Origin: an uncultured Prevotellaceae bacterium
Lineage (GTDB): Bacteria > Bacteroidota > Bacteroidia > Bacteroidales > Bacteroidaceae
Length of the DNA: 64,000 nt
Direction: 5' to 3'
NCBI GenBank assembly: GCA_946625675.1
Contig: CAMOTI010000165.1
Coordinates: 1 to 64,000 of the forward strand
The position numbers were made by a program, and so were the translations under genes. Positions 1 to 8,945 of this stretch are shown here, piece after piece (the stretch's first letter is position 1; each line of letters opens with the position of its first letter). The notes under the pieces are model-generated. The model was given only the letters and a program-made list of their open reading frames with translations. It was not told the origin of the DNA and did not search any database.

Positions 1-42
1 TTCATAATCCGAAGGTCAAGGGTTCAAGTCCCTTTCTCGCTA
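1..42 (+). tRNA. 3' part of tRNA-Met-like (CAT anticodon), truncated by window start; probable attachment site
   Basis: TTCATAA anticodon loop (CAT), variable AGGTC, T-arm AAGGG-TTCAAGT-CCCTT, acceptor TCTCGCT-A; integrase lies directly downstream. Confidence 0.8.
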
Positions 43-197
43 CAAAATTGGAAATCAGAGGGTTAACAAAAAAAATAACCTCCTGTTTTTTTGTTTTTAC
101 AGGGAAAAACACTGAGAAAGCATAAATAATCGGTTGTTTTTGGTGGTATTCAGAGGGAAAAACGTGCACAAAACGTGCACATAAAAAAACATCAAAA

Positions 198-1379
198 ATG
201 AAGATTTCAGTTTACACAGACAAGCGGCGCAAGACCGCCAAAGGCGCGATGCCTGTACGTCTCAGATTCCAGCCACACAGAGGATCCGCATTCCTGATCT
301 CAACAGGGCTGGGATGTTTCAACGAGCCAGCTAACTGTACGTTCCCCCCTGCTGAGCCGAACGCGAAGACGAAGTCCTTCCGGCTCATGAAGTTGTTCAC
401 CGCATGCCAGGACCACATCTACCAGCACCCGGATCTGACAAAAGAAAGGATGAAGGAAGAGCTGGCTGCCATCATTACAGGTAGACCCGCCCGTCGCGAC
501 ACCATCAGCGACATGTTTGAGAAATACACCAGCGGAAAAAGGGAAAGCTACCGCAAGATGTACGAAAGGACAGCCGGCAAAATAGCCGGGTTCGACGACA
601 AGGCGACGTTTGAGACTATCGATCGGAAGTGGCTGGAACGTTTCGCCTCATGGCTTGAGAAGGAAGGAGCGAACACAAACGGGATTGCCCACCACATGCG
701 CAATCTCCGCGCCGTATTCAACTTCGCCATTGAGGAAGAGGTGACCAACAACTATCCCTTCCGGAAATACCGAATCAAGAGCGAGCAGACCCGCAAACGC
801 GACTTGACGGTCGAGCAGATGCGGCAGCTTCGCGACCATCCTTGTGAGCCGTTTCAGCAGAAATATGTGGACTTGTTTTTCTTGATGTTCTACCTTTGCG
901 GCATTAACGCCGGCGACCTGTTCACACTAAAAGAATCAAATATCAATAACGGACGTATCGAGTATTACCGCCAGAAGACCAAGAAGTATTATTCCATCAA
1001 GATCGAGCCGGAGGCAGAACACATTATTAATAAATATAAGGGAAAGGACTGGCTCCTGGACTTGATGGACACCAATGTCAATTACAGTCAGCCGTTGAAG
1101 CGGATGAATCAGCAGCTGAAAAAAATTGGCATGGTTTATCACGAAGGAGGTGAATGGACAGGCGATCCGCTCTTTCCAGACTTGTCGTCTTACTACGCCC
1201 GCCACACATGGGCATCCATCGCGGCAGAGGTTGATGTGCCAATGGACGTGATTGCCCAGGCGCTCGGCCATGCGACACCATACTCCACCACCGACATATA
1301 CGTCAACAGGAGGCTGAGGAAAATTGATGAGGCCAACCGCAAGGTGATTGACTATCTGAATGACTTGTCAGAATTATAG
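198..1379 (+). CDS. int: Tyrosine recombinase / phage integrase
   Basis: C-terminal ARHTWAS...LGHATPYSTTDIYV catalytic pattern; SAM-like N-terminal region; next to tRNA. Confidence 0.95.
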   Translation: MKISVYTDKRRKTAKGAMPVRLRFQPHRGSAFLISTGLGCFNEPANCTFPPAEPNAKTKSFRLMKLFTACQDHIYQHPDLTKERMKEELAAIITGRPARRDTISDMFEKYTSGKRESYRKMYERTAGKIAGFDDKATFETIDRKWLERFASWLEKEGANTNGIAHHMRNLRAVFNFAIEEEVTNNYPFRKYRIKSEQTRKRDLTVEQMRQLRDHPCEPFQQKYVDLFFLMFYLCGINAGDLFTLKESNINNGRIEYYRQKTKKYYSIKIEPEAEHIINKYKGKDWLLDLMDTNVNYSQPLKRMNQQLKKIGMVYHEGGEWTGDPLFPDLSSYYARHTWASIAAEVDVPMDVIAQALGHATPYSTTDIYVNRRLRKIDEANRKVIDYLNDLSEL

Positions 1380-3470
1380 CAGCGACTCGTTGATAGTCCC
1401 CAGTGTCTCCGTATAGCTTACGGGAGTTGTGTCTGCCTGTATTACCAGCTCAGCGGCCGGAATGTCCCGCGACACCAGGCACCCGATCATGTCAGTCATC
1501 AATATGTCATCATGATTCCCCGCGACAGGAATATTGCCGTAATGACCGTCTGGGAACTGCTGGTACAGCTGGGCTTCCTCGTAAAACCTTGAGTCGGGAT
1601 CAAGGAACTTTCCGTCCTCGAACTGCACGGTGAAGTGGTCCACCATCGCCTGCTTCGTCTTCACGTTCGTCTGGAACCCGATCTTCTGGTAAACCCCATT
1701 GCGGATGTCCTCCTCGTCGGTGCTGCGGCGGTAATAAAGGTTTTTGTATGATGATGCTATCTCGTACAATATGCCCTGTATGTGGTCGCCGGTACCGGCT
1801 TCGTCCTGTTGCATGGCATAGCGGAGGTCGAAGGTGTTACTCTCGAAAACGAGCAGAGCGTTTTTATAATACATGGAAACGGCGACCGCTTTCCACGCCA
1901 TCAGGTCATACCTGAGATGCCCGCGCCACCTTGCCACCACCTCCAGCCTTCCGCCGGGGACTACAGCAGGAAGCCGGTTGATGACCGTGATGACGGAGTA
2001 GTCTGCCTTCTCGCTGCGGCCGCCAACGTCCACCACAACCAGGTACTGGTTCCGTGTGTTGAGCTTGTCGGGGCGCTTCCAGATGAACATTGATCCGTTT
2101 GCCTGGTCGACAAGACGAACTTTCCCTTCGTCCGTCCTGGTTATGTCCCCCTTCCACAGCGGCGGTGTCTCGAACTGCTCCTGCTCCCGCTCCACGATGT
2201 CGGCGTGGAACACGTTCGCTCCGCTGTACCGGAAGCACTCCTTGTCGTCGCTCGGAGCCTCGCTCGCCATCTGCCCGCGTGAATGATACCCTCTCCGTTT
2301 CTCCACATACCAGTGAATGTGTTCCAGCGTCGCCCCCTTCTCCCACAGTCGCCAGAGATAGACTCCAGGCTCGGAGGTCTCCGTGTCTGTCTCCTGCTGG
2401 TCTTTCCCGTCGGCCAGCATGCGGGCGAACTCCCTCTCCTCAGCCTTGTCGGTGAAGTCTATCGTGTCGTGCTCGATCTCGTAGAAAGGAATGAAGAGCG
2501 CCTTGTATACACTCTTGCCGGACTTCGCCCGTTTGTACTCATCATAGAAATAGCCGCTCATGCCGTTGGCCGTAGACTCCATCACCTCCATCGTCAGCGG
2601 CCGGAAGGCGATACCGCCGTCTATGTTCGTGATCACCTGTGAGGCTGTCTTCGACGGCGTGTCTGTCCAGTAGGCCACCTCGGAGTAGTGAGCCATAGAG
2701 AACGCCGCACCACGGACCGACTCGAAGTTCTCGAACGAAGCTATGCTGATCGAGCAGTCGCGCGTGTCGTTGCCGGCAGAGTCCGCAATGATGGAGTCTG
2801 CAGTCGACCCTTCCTTCGGGGCGAAGTTGAGATGGTCTACTCCTATAAGCTCAGCAGGGAAGTTCTCCAACACCGTACGGTACATCGCCTTGATACGCCG
2901 TGCCGTATCCTTTGTCTGGGCGAGTATGACGCTGTTCCAGCCGCGCCGGATGAACAGTTGCACCCACGCCATATACAGCTGCACGAGCGTGGAGCCTCCC
3001 CACTGTCGGGCTTTAAGCAGGATGAGACGGACAGGCTTGCCGGCCAGGCGCATCTCCTCCAGCTCCGTCAGCAGTCTGTTCTGGGCGTAGTTGATACGGA
3101 AGGGAACCGTCTGCCCGCTGAGCTTGTGCTTGATGTGGAAGCAGGTGATGAAGGCGAACCACGGGTCATTGGCACAGCGGACCAGCATGATTGCCTCGCA
3201 GATATTCTCGTATGAGAATTGCGGCAACTTTTGCTGAAGTCCAGCTATTGTTTTTGCCGACCTCAACATCTTGATGAGAGGATGGTCGAAAACTTCGTCA
3301 TTGACATATTGCACCGGGACGGGAAAGTCGGGAATCCTGAGCACATGACTATGCCTCCAGCATCCCTTGCCGGAGAGCTGGTCAGGCTGCGCGCGGAATC
3401 GGGAACGTCTGCGCGCGTTTTCTTTTATTATGTCTTTTACGTCTGTGCTGATTGTTCTGTTTTTTTGCAA
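1374..3470 (-). CDS. terL: Terminase large subunit (start codon uncertain)
   Basis: ATPase motif KARQWGGST, Walker B-like HYSEVAYW, nuclease-like VVVDVGGRSEKADYSV. Confidence 0.9.
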   Translation of the reverse strand: MQKNRTISTDVKDIIKENARRRSRFRAQPDQLSGKGCWRHSHVLRIPDFPVPVQYVNDEVFDHPLIKMLRSAKTIAGLQQKLPQFSYENICEAIMLVRCANDPWFAFITCFHIKHKLSGQTVPFRINYAQNRLLTELEEMRLAGKPVRLILLKARQWGGSTLVQLYMAWVQLFIRRGWNSVILAQTKDTARRIKAMYRTVLENFPAELIGVDHLNFAPKEGSTADSIIADSAGNDTRDCSISIASFENFESVRGAAFSMAHYSEVAYWTDTPSKTASQVITNIDGGIAFRPLTMEVMESTANGMSGYFYDEYKRAKSGKSVYKALFIPFYEIEHDTIDFTDKAEEREFARMLADGKDQQETDTETSEPGVYLWRLWEKGATLEHIHWYVEKRRGYHSRGQMASEAPSDDKECFRYSGANVFHADIVEREQEQFETPPLWKGDITRTDEGKVRLVDQANGSMFIWKRPDKLNTRNQYLVVVDVGGRSEKADYSVITVINRLPAVVPGGRLEVVARWRGHLRYDLMAWKAVAVSMYYKNALLVFESNTFDLRYAMQQDEAGTGDHIQGILYEIASSYKNLYYRRSTDEEDIRNGVYQKIGFQTNVKTKQAMVDHFTVQFEDGKFLDPDSRFYEEAQLYQQFPDGHYGNIPVAGNHDDILMTDMIGCLVSRDIPAAELVIQADTTPVSYTETLGTINESLL

Positions 3471-3475
3471 AGATA
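3468..3475 (-). promoter_or_regulatory. Bacteroidota -7 box (TATCTTTG) upstream of terL
   Basis: CAAAGATA on + strand overlapping the ORF-track TTG start. Confidence 0.55.
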
Positions 3476-3511
3476 GTTAATCGGTGAGTTAATTCTCTGC
3501 ATTTTTGGCAG

Positions 3512-3940
3512 TCAGTCAATCAGATTCACCACCTGGCGCATGATGTAACCCTGCGTCCAGGCGGCCGCCTCGCTGCCGAGCGGAACGTCGTAATAGCTGC
3601 ATATCGCGCTCTGCACGTGGTCAATCTCATGTACGAGCGTGTCCCACCACTGCGCCTCGTCGGACGCGTCAGAGATCACGACAAGGCTCATCATCAAGTC
3701 CGGGTTCGTATAAGTAAACCCGTTGTTCGTGCCGAGTGCTATCCGGCAAGCCTTCTCCAGGTCCTTCCTTCCACATCCGAGTGCATCAAGCCAGCTGGAA
3801 AGCTCGTCAAGGTCGGTGACCTCAACGTCGTACGCGAGAATCACCGCCCATTTCTTTACTATGTCGATGTAATGCTTCGTCATAACATGTCTTCCCAGTC
3901 TATCCTTACTCCACGGCGGTCGCACTTGGCAAGGAAACAC
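3512..3940 (-). CDS. Putative zinc metallopeptidase-like protein (likely starts at internal MTKHYID)
   Basis: LVHEIDHVQ (HExxH) motif. Confidence 0.55.
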   Translation of the reverse strand: MFPCQVRPPWSKDRLGRHVMTKHYIDIVKKWAVILAYDVEVTDLDELSSWLDALGCGRKDLEKACRIALGTNNGFTYTNPDLMMSLVVISDASDEAQWWDTLVHEIDHVQSAICSYYDVPLGSEAAAWTQGYIMRQVVNLID

Positions 3941-4350
3941 TCGAACACCTCGCCTTCTGCAGCGTCCTCATCGTCAAGCGTGTCCTTCACGTATTTCGCC
4001 ACATGCTCCGGATCCTCAATACTGCTATCAAGATAGTCGGCCTTGCACATGTTGGCCACATACACAGCGTCGTATATGTCGTCGTTCTCAAGAGTGACGC
4101 CAGCTTCCTTCAGCATCGCCCTCACATCTTCCTTAGTCCACGGACTGATGCGCCGGAGCCTTCCGCTGTCGTCCATTTTCTTCATCTTGCTGACGGCGAA
4201 CTCACACAGCGGCTCGTTGAAGTGGGGACCGTTATGCCTGAGGTATGACACCATCGCCTTAGGTTTCGGAATGTATTGTGTTAAATCATGCATGGTCTCT
4301 GATATTAAGCGGCGGAAAGCGGACAAGCCGCCCTCCGCCAGGTTATACAA
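3880..4350 (-). CDS. Hypothetical phage protein
   Basis: Intact ORF in collinear minus-strand block. Confidence 0.6.
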   Translation of the reverse strand: MYNLAEGGLSAFRRLISETMHDLTQYIPKPKAMVSYLRHNGPHFNEPLCEFAVSKMKKMDDSGRLRRISPWTKEDVRAMLKEAGVTLENDDIYDAVYVANMCKADYLDSSIEDPEHVAKYVKDTLDDEDAAEGEVFECFLAKCDRRGVRIDWEDML

Positions 4351-4647
4351 TTAATAATAGCGTCCCGTACGGATTCTGCGCTCTTCCATGCGGCCTTCCT
4401 CTTCCCAGTCGTCACGGCGGCTCATTCCGTTGCGGTAGTGCATGTTGCCACGCTCACTCATCCCGCCGCCTCCGTCCATCTGGTCCAGTGCCTCGAACGC
4501 CTCACATACGGCCTTCTTCGCCTTTCGCATCTTCTCGACAACCTCGTTGTAGTCGTCTTCTTTGAACTCTAAAACATATCCTGCCATAATGATTATGATT
4601 TTGCGTTTCCACCTTTTGACAATGATTTCTCTATACTTGCGAACCAT
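4351..4647 (-). CDS. Hypothetical Arg/Gly-rich protein (likely starts at MAGYVLEF)
   Basis: Intact ORF; charged C-terminus. Confidence 0.5.
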   Translation of the reverse strand: MVRKYREIIVKRWKRKIIIIMAGYVLEFKEDDYNEVVEKMRKAKKAVCEAFEALDQMDGGGGMSERGNMHYRNGMSRRDDWEEEGRMEERRIRTGRYY

Positions 4648-5126
4648 TTCGACATGCTCTGCTCCAGGTTGTCGAACCTTTCATTCAGATTCTGGATCGC
4701 CTCGTCCCGTTCCTTGTCCTTCGCGTAGCTTGGGTTGAGGGTCTTGAAGAAACCCTCGCAGGTGGAGACAACTTTGTTGTTGTAATCTGTTCTCGAAAGT
4801 TCAGCCTCGCTTACAGCCTTCACCACATCAACCTCGCTGAGCATACCCTCACGGCTGTCGCTTATCACGGCGATTCCGTAATTCGACACCGACTGGTCGC
4901 ACGGGAGCTGTTTGAATTCATATTCCTGTTCACCGCTTTTTACTTTGATGTCAATCACTTTCTCAGATGTGATTCCCATGCCGATTCCAGGTGTGCTGGA
5001 GTTGAATTTGTTGTACGGGGCACTGAAACTTGCCACCTGACCTACTGTAAGTACGGGAAGCTTGCCATTTGCTTTGTCGTGTTCCAGCACATATATAGTC
5101 GTTCCTTGTCTTACTGATGAAAACAT
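4593..5126 (-). CDS. Hypothetical virion-associated protein
   Basis: Intact ORF in structural block. Confidence 0.55.
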   Translation of the reverse strand: MFSSVRQGTTIYVLEHDKANGKLPVLTVGQVASFSAPYNKFNSSTPGIGMGITSEKVIDIKVKSGEQEYEFKQLPCDQSVSNYGIAVISDSREGMLSEVDVVKAVSEAELSRTDYNNKVVSTCEGFFKTLNPSYAKDKERDEAIQNLNERFDNLEQSMSKWFASIEKSLSKGGNAKS

Positions 5127-5144
5127 AGTTAATGAATTTTGAAA

Positions 5145-5495
5145 TTAAACAATCGTTCTTGAAATCAACTGCAACACCCCGTTTAAGCGGTCGTTGAACA
5201 CCGTGAACACTCCTGTTCCGCCAATCAGCTCGGCCACGGTCACGGGCGTTCCGCCGAACAGGGTCAGCGCCCTTGTCGTGCCGTTCAGCGTGAGCGTGAT
5301 TGGAAGTGTGGCTGTCGTGCCCGTCGGGATGGCGTCCGTCAGTCTCACAGTGAAATAGCCGACGGGAGGGAACGGTCTGCGGACAAACCCGAGGGCGATG
5401 TCAACAGTGTCCGTTCCTACGGTCGTGTTCGTGGAGCTGATATACGGAATGCCACCGATGTTAGTGATTATGTTATTGAAACATCCCATAGTCAC
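5145..5495 (-). CDS. Hypothetical beta-rich structural protein
   Basis: Thr/Gly/Val-rich, in structural block. Confidence 0.5.
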   Translation of the reverse strand: MTMGCFNNIITNIGGIPYISSTNTTVGTDTVDIALGFVRRPFPPVGYFTVRLTDAIPTGTTATLPITLTLNGTTRALTLFGGTPVTVAELIGGTGVFTVFNDRLNGVLQLISRTIV

Positions 5496-5503
5496 CTCCT
5501 TTC

Positions 5504-6550
5504 TTAGAATCCTCCGAATCCGCCGTAATAGCCACCGCCGTACATTCCGTTAGGATAGATTCCGCCGCTCACGTAAGGGGTCGTATTCACGGCGACAAGG
5601 TTCGGGTACTGAACGCTCACCGTGTTCGGAATCTTGCACTTGATGTCGTCAACTTCCTTGTTCAGACCGGCGAGCTGCGCGTTGATTGGAGCGAGGCTCT
5701 GACCTACGACGCCGGCGATGTACTGGTTCTGGTTAAGCTGCGAGATTTCGCCCTGAAGCTGGGTGTTCTTCTCCCTTGCCAGGTCGAGCTTGTCCTGGAG
5801 TGCCCTTGTCTCCATCGCGTCGAGTTTTCCGAGGATGGCGCGGGTGTTTGCGTTCGCCGTGTCGTTCAGCGAGTAGGTCTGCTGACAGAGCGCAAGCTTG
5901 TCGCTCGCATCCTTGTTGGCGATGCTCTGCTGCACTCCGTTGATGCTCTGCTGGATGGCGTTCATGCTCTGACAGTTCTGGAGCTGGCTTGCCGCCTGGC
6001 CCTGCTGGATCGTGCTCTGAACACTGTTGAGTCCGTTGCAAATCTGTTGCATCACGGCCGTGTTGCCGCTCTGTAGTGCGTTGATGATCTGCATGCCCGT
6101 CATGTTCACGTTGTTGCCGAGGGAAACGATGCTTGTGTTCAGCGAGCAGATGCCCTCCTGTACCTGGTCATGAGTGGTGTTGAGCAATGTGGCGAGCTGA
6201 CTGATTGCGTTTGAGTTTCCTTGAACGGCCTGCATGATGAGCTCACGTCCGTTGTCGTTGTTGAGTTGGTTGGCAAGGAATCCGGCACCGGCGTTGTTGC
6301 CTCCGAATCCACCGAATCCGCCGAAGCCGTTGAAGAACTGGCTGAGGAACGGATACATGAAGATAAGCCACAGAGGGCTCATGCCACCGAATCCGCCTCC
6401 GAAGCCTCCGTTGCCCATCATGAGCAACGGCCACAGGTCGCTGGAGTTAAAGCCGCCGCCTCTGTTCCCGCTGTCCGGGAAAGAAAAAACTTTTGTGTCT
6501 GCCATTGTGTTTTTGTTTTTGAAAGTAAAAGAAAATGTTATCTCTGTCAT
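5504..6550 (-). CDS. Gly-rich / coiled-coil phage protein
   Basis: N-terminal GGFGGGFGG and GGFGGFGG tracts, central Gln/Asn coiled-coil, GGGYYGGFGGF C-terminus. Confidence 0.65.
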   Translation of the reverse strand: MTEITFSFTFKNKNTMADTKVFSFPDSGNRGGGFNSSDLWPLLMMGNGGFGGGFGGMSPLWLIFMYPFLSQFFNGFGGFGGFGGNNAGAGFLANQLNNDNGRELIMQAVQGNSNAISQLATLLNTTHDQVQEGICSLNTSIVSLGNNVNMTGMQIINALQSGNTAVMQQICNGLNSVQSTIQQGQAASQLQNCQSMNAIQQSINGVQQSIANKDASDKLALCQQTYSLNDTANANTRAILGKLDAMETRALQDKLDLAREKNTQLQGEISQLNQNQYIAGVVGQSLAPINAQLAGLNKEVDDIKCKIPNTVSVQYPNLVAVNTTPYVSGGIYPNGMYGGGYYGGFGGF

Positions 6551-6626
6551 CGCGCTTTGACGATGGCAAATTTACCACAATGACAGCACCCGTGAAAATA
6601 ATTTCCCGTTATCCCGGTGCACACTT

Positions 6627-6854
6627 TCAGCAATCCTTGTAAAGCCTTGCCAATATCTTGTATATCTTTCGGTTACACATATTGTAGCGTTCGCTCAGAA
6701 CCGCAACTATATAAGTAGTCTTCTCTCCCTCAGACTTCATCCGTTCGTAGTCCTCTATAAGCTGCACATACTTGTAGTCCTCTATCTTGATGCCGAAACC
6801 GTGCAGCCGTTTCAGTATCTCGCCTGAAAATTTCAAAAATTCTTTCACTTTCAT
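6627..6854 (-). CDS. Small HTH-like regulator
   Basis: 75-aa ORF, C-terminal YIVAVLSERYNMCNRKIYKILARL resembles a helix-turn-helix. Confidence 0.45.
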   Translation of the reverse strand: MKVKEFLKFSGEILKRLHGFGIKIEDYKYVQLIEDYERMKSEGEKTTYIVAVLSERYNMCNRKIYKILARLYKDC

Positions 6855-6878
6855 AGTGCAAAATCTAAAAATTATTAC

Positions 6879-6886
6879 TAACTTTG
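6879..6886 (+). promoter_or_regulatory. -7 box TAACTTTG reading into a structured non-coding region
   Basis: Matches TAnnTTTG; no clear -33 TTG at ideal spacing. Confidence 0.4.
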
Positions 6887-6891
6887 CACCT

Positions 6892-7020
6892 ATCTCACCT
6901 CATAAGTATAAATAAAATGTCTGCATGTAGGAAGACAGGGCTTAATCCCCACAGCTATCCTACATGTAGGCATCGTTATAAATGAGGTGAGATTCTTTTA
7001 TAAGTAGTTGTGGGGTTCTT
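6892..7020 (+). ncRNA. Candidate structured RNA (12-bp outer stem, 9-bp inner stem, loop-to-downstream pairing, U-tract)
   Basis: ATCTCACCTCAT/ATGAGGTGAGAT; CATGTAGGA/TCCTACATG; CCCCACAGCT pairs AGTTGTGGGG, then TTCTTTTTT. Confidence 0.5.
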
Positions 7021-7102
7021 TTTTCCCTCCACGCGTGTATTGAGGTCTAAAAACTATGCTTTACAACATACTTTGAAGGCTCAAATCATAATCGTTTTTT
7101 TC

Positions 7103-7110
7103 TATCTTTG
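7103..7110 (+). promoter_or_regulatory. -7 box TATCTTTG upstream of the 7137 operon
   Basis: Exact TAnnTTTG, 27 nt before ATG. Confidence 0.5.
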
Positions 7111-7136
7111 CAGTCGCTAATCAAAATCCTAAAGTA

Positions 7137-7322
7137 ATGAAAGCAATTCTGACAAACAAGATTAACGGGGAGAGCGTTGAGGTTTACTCGACGACGGAAC
7201 ACCCCGATTCAAGCTACGGCAAGCCCGTATGGGTTGATGAGAAAGGACAGGCTTACTGCCAGTGCAACCTTCCGAATCCTTTTTATGATATAGAAATAGT
7301 CGAGGACGATGAAGGACGTTAG
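7137..7322 (+). CDS. Hypothetical small protein
   Basis: Promoter motif upstream, overlaps next ORF. Confidence 0.5.
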   Translation: MKAILTNKINGESVEVYSTTEHPDSSYGKPVWVDEKGQAYCQCNLPNPFYDIEIVEDDEGR

Positions 7323-7437
7323 GAAAGAAGCAATAGAAAGGAGCAACGCTTGGTGGTACTCAGTAGGCCTCGACGTTCTGACTAAGATAGCCTCCGCGCT
7401 GGGGGCGAGTGTCGAACTTATAAAACATGAACCATGA
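7309..7437 (+). CDS. 42-aa ORF resembling the C-terminal half of an XRE-type HTH
   Basis: MKDVRKEAIERSNAWWYSVGLDVLTKIASALGASVELIKHEP; overlaps upstream stop and next start (ATGA). Below the ORF-track length cut-off. Confidence 0.5.
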   Translation: MKDVRKEAIERSNAWWYSVGLDVLTKIASALGASVELIKHEP

Positions 7438-7652
7438 GATTCTTACTACAACCATCAACCAAGCCTGGTCACTGGGTATGCACCGACACGGAGAACAACA
7501 TCGTCTGCGTGTGGAAGGAGCATGAGTTCAACGACACCCAGGAGGTCACGATGCTCGACGACATTCCTTCCGACAGATATGCCGAGGTTGCGCACTGGAT
7601 GACCGAGATGGGCGAGTGGCTCAGAGAAAACCACTACGACCTCATCTTCTGA
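7434..7652 (+). CDS. Hypothetical small protein
   Basis: ATGA overlap with preceding ORF. Confidence 0.5.
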   Translation: MRFLLQPSTKPGHWVCTDTENNIVCVWKEHEFNDTQEVTMLDDIPSDRYAEVAHWMTEMGEWLRENHYDLIF

Positions 7653-8241
7653 ACCTCCTCCACGCCGTAATCACCCCGAACACAATCACCATCACGCCGA
7701 GCACTTTCAGCCATGAGAGTGTCCGGCGTTCCTTGACTACCTTTTTATTGGCGTCAACAGAATGGTATGCCGAGTCGCTCCTCTCAACGTAACGCACAGA
7801 CCTCACCGTGTCGTGTACCGCCTTGTAGACGGTATCACGGACAATCTTAAGCACCGTGTCCGTACGTGTCTTGTATAGCGTGTCACGCATAATTACCAGC
7901 CGTTCCCGCCACTTCTCCTTATACACATACACCGAGTCACCCTTCTCACGTACGTACACCGAGTCACGCACGTACACCGAGTCCACCGACGCCGACGCCC
8001 GCGACACCGAGTCCGACTTGGCAACGTAGAGTGTGTCGGAATGAGCCGTCACAAGGCTGTCGGACGCTCTGTGGTGCGTTTTAACGGAGTCGGTGAGGGA
8101 ATGCGCCACGAATACCGTGTCGTGCGTCACAAGCGATTCCTGCGTCTTCGTGCAACTGACAAGGGAGTAAACCACACCCAGCAGCAGCATGAAAAACAAA
8201 AGCGCCAATATAGTCCTCAAATCCTTAAACATAGCAATCAA
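7642..8241 (-). CDS. Candidate unimolecular spanin (u-spanin)
   Basis: N-terminal hydrophobic segment with lipobox-like LVSC, periodic DSVYV/DTVYK beta-type repeats, C-terminal TM (LKVLGVMVIVFGVITAW-RRFRR); next to lysis genes. Confidence 0.6.
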   Translation of the reverse strand: MIAMFKDLRTILALLFFMLLLGVVYSLVSCTKTQESLVTHDTVFVAHSLTDSVKTHHRASDSLVTAHSDTLYVAKSDSVSRASASVDSVYVRDSVYVREKGDSVYVYKEKWRERLVIMRDTLYKTRTDTVLKIVRDTVYKAVHDTVRSVRYVERSDSAYHSVDANKKVVKERRTLSWLKVLGVMVIVFGVITAWRRFRR

Positions 8242-8333
8242 TAATTTAAATTGTCAACTATACTGCAGCCAAACACCAAACCATCACCCAGTCCCTCCGC
8301 ATGGCTAAACTTCAAATCTCAAACCTCAATTTT

Positions 8334-8392
8334 CGTGCAAACGAACACAAAGCCAAGCTTGCTTGAGTTTTGTTGAGTGCAGCCGAAAATCA
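8334..8392. repeat. Imperfect palindromic intergenic element
   Basis: ACAAAGCCAAGCTTGCTTGAGTTTTGT hairpin core flanked by gtgcaaacgaac and gagtgcagccgaaaat. Confidence 0.4.
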
Positions 8393-8408
8393 TGAAATAA
8401 ATCTCAAA

Positions 8409-8870
8409 TTAAACAATCTCAATCCATATTTCATCATTCGCACCCTGCAGCATCCGGTAAAGCTTCTCAAAGCAAGCCTGGCTCTGAGTCACCTTCCCAA
8501 CCACCGTGTTCATTCCCACGATGATGCACCCAGAAGAAGAGTTCTGATTAACACCCTTGTGAATCAAGATACCCTCAAAACCAGGCACACCAACCAAGTA
8601 AGGTACCTTGCCCTTGCAGAAGCCCATGTAATAAGCCTTGGCAGAGAACTTCGGACTTACCCTGTTCATCAGCACCCTGTACTTACCCCTCGGAATAGCA
8701 GTCTCATTCTTCACCTTGATTCGCTTAATCTCAGCCAAAGGCATGTCCTGCCTCAGCCCCCTGTCAACATCCTCGATGGTGTCACACACATACACCCCGT
8801 CAACATACAGATGACCTATCTGGTACATCTTGCCTGCCTTCATGGCAATTCGTTTCAGCGTCAGTAACAT
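8409..8870 (-). CDS. DUF5675-like protein, probable lysis enzyme
   Basis: ILIHKGVNQNSSSGCIIVG motif reminiscent of L,D-transpeptidase-like catalytic segment; next to holin-like genes. Confidence 0.65.
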   Translation of the reverse strand: MLLTLKRIAMKAGKMYQIGHLYVDGVYVCDTIEDVDRGLRQDMPLAEIKRIKVKNETAIPRGKYRVLMNRVSPKFSAKAYYMGFCKGKVPYLVGVPGFEGILIHKGVNQNSSSGCIIVGMNTVVGKVTQSQACFEKLYRMLQGANDEIWIEIV

Positions 8871-8945
8871 ATCATTAAGATTTAAATATTAAACTTCAAA
8901 CCACCACATCCGGATGGCTAAACCTCAAACCTCAAATCTCAAACT

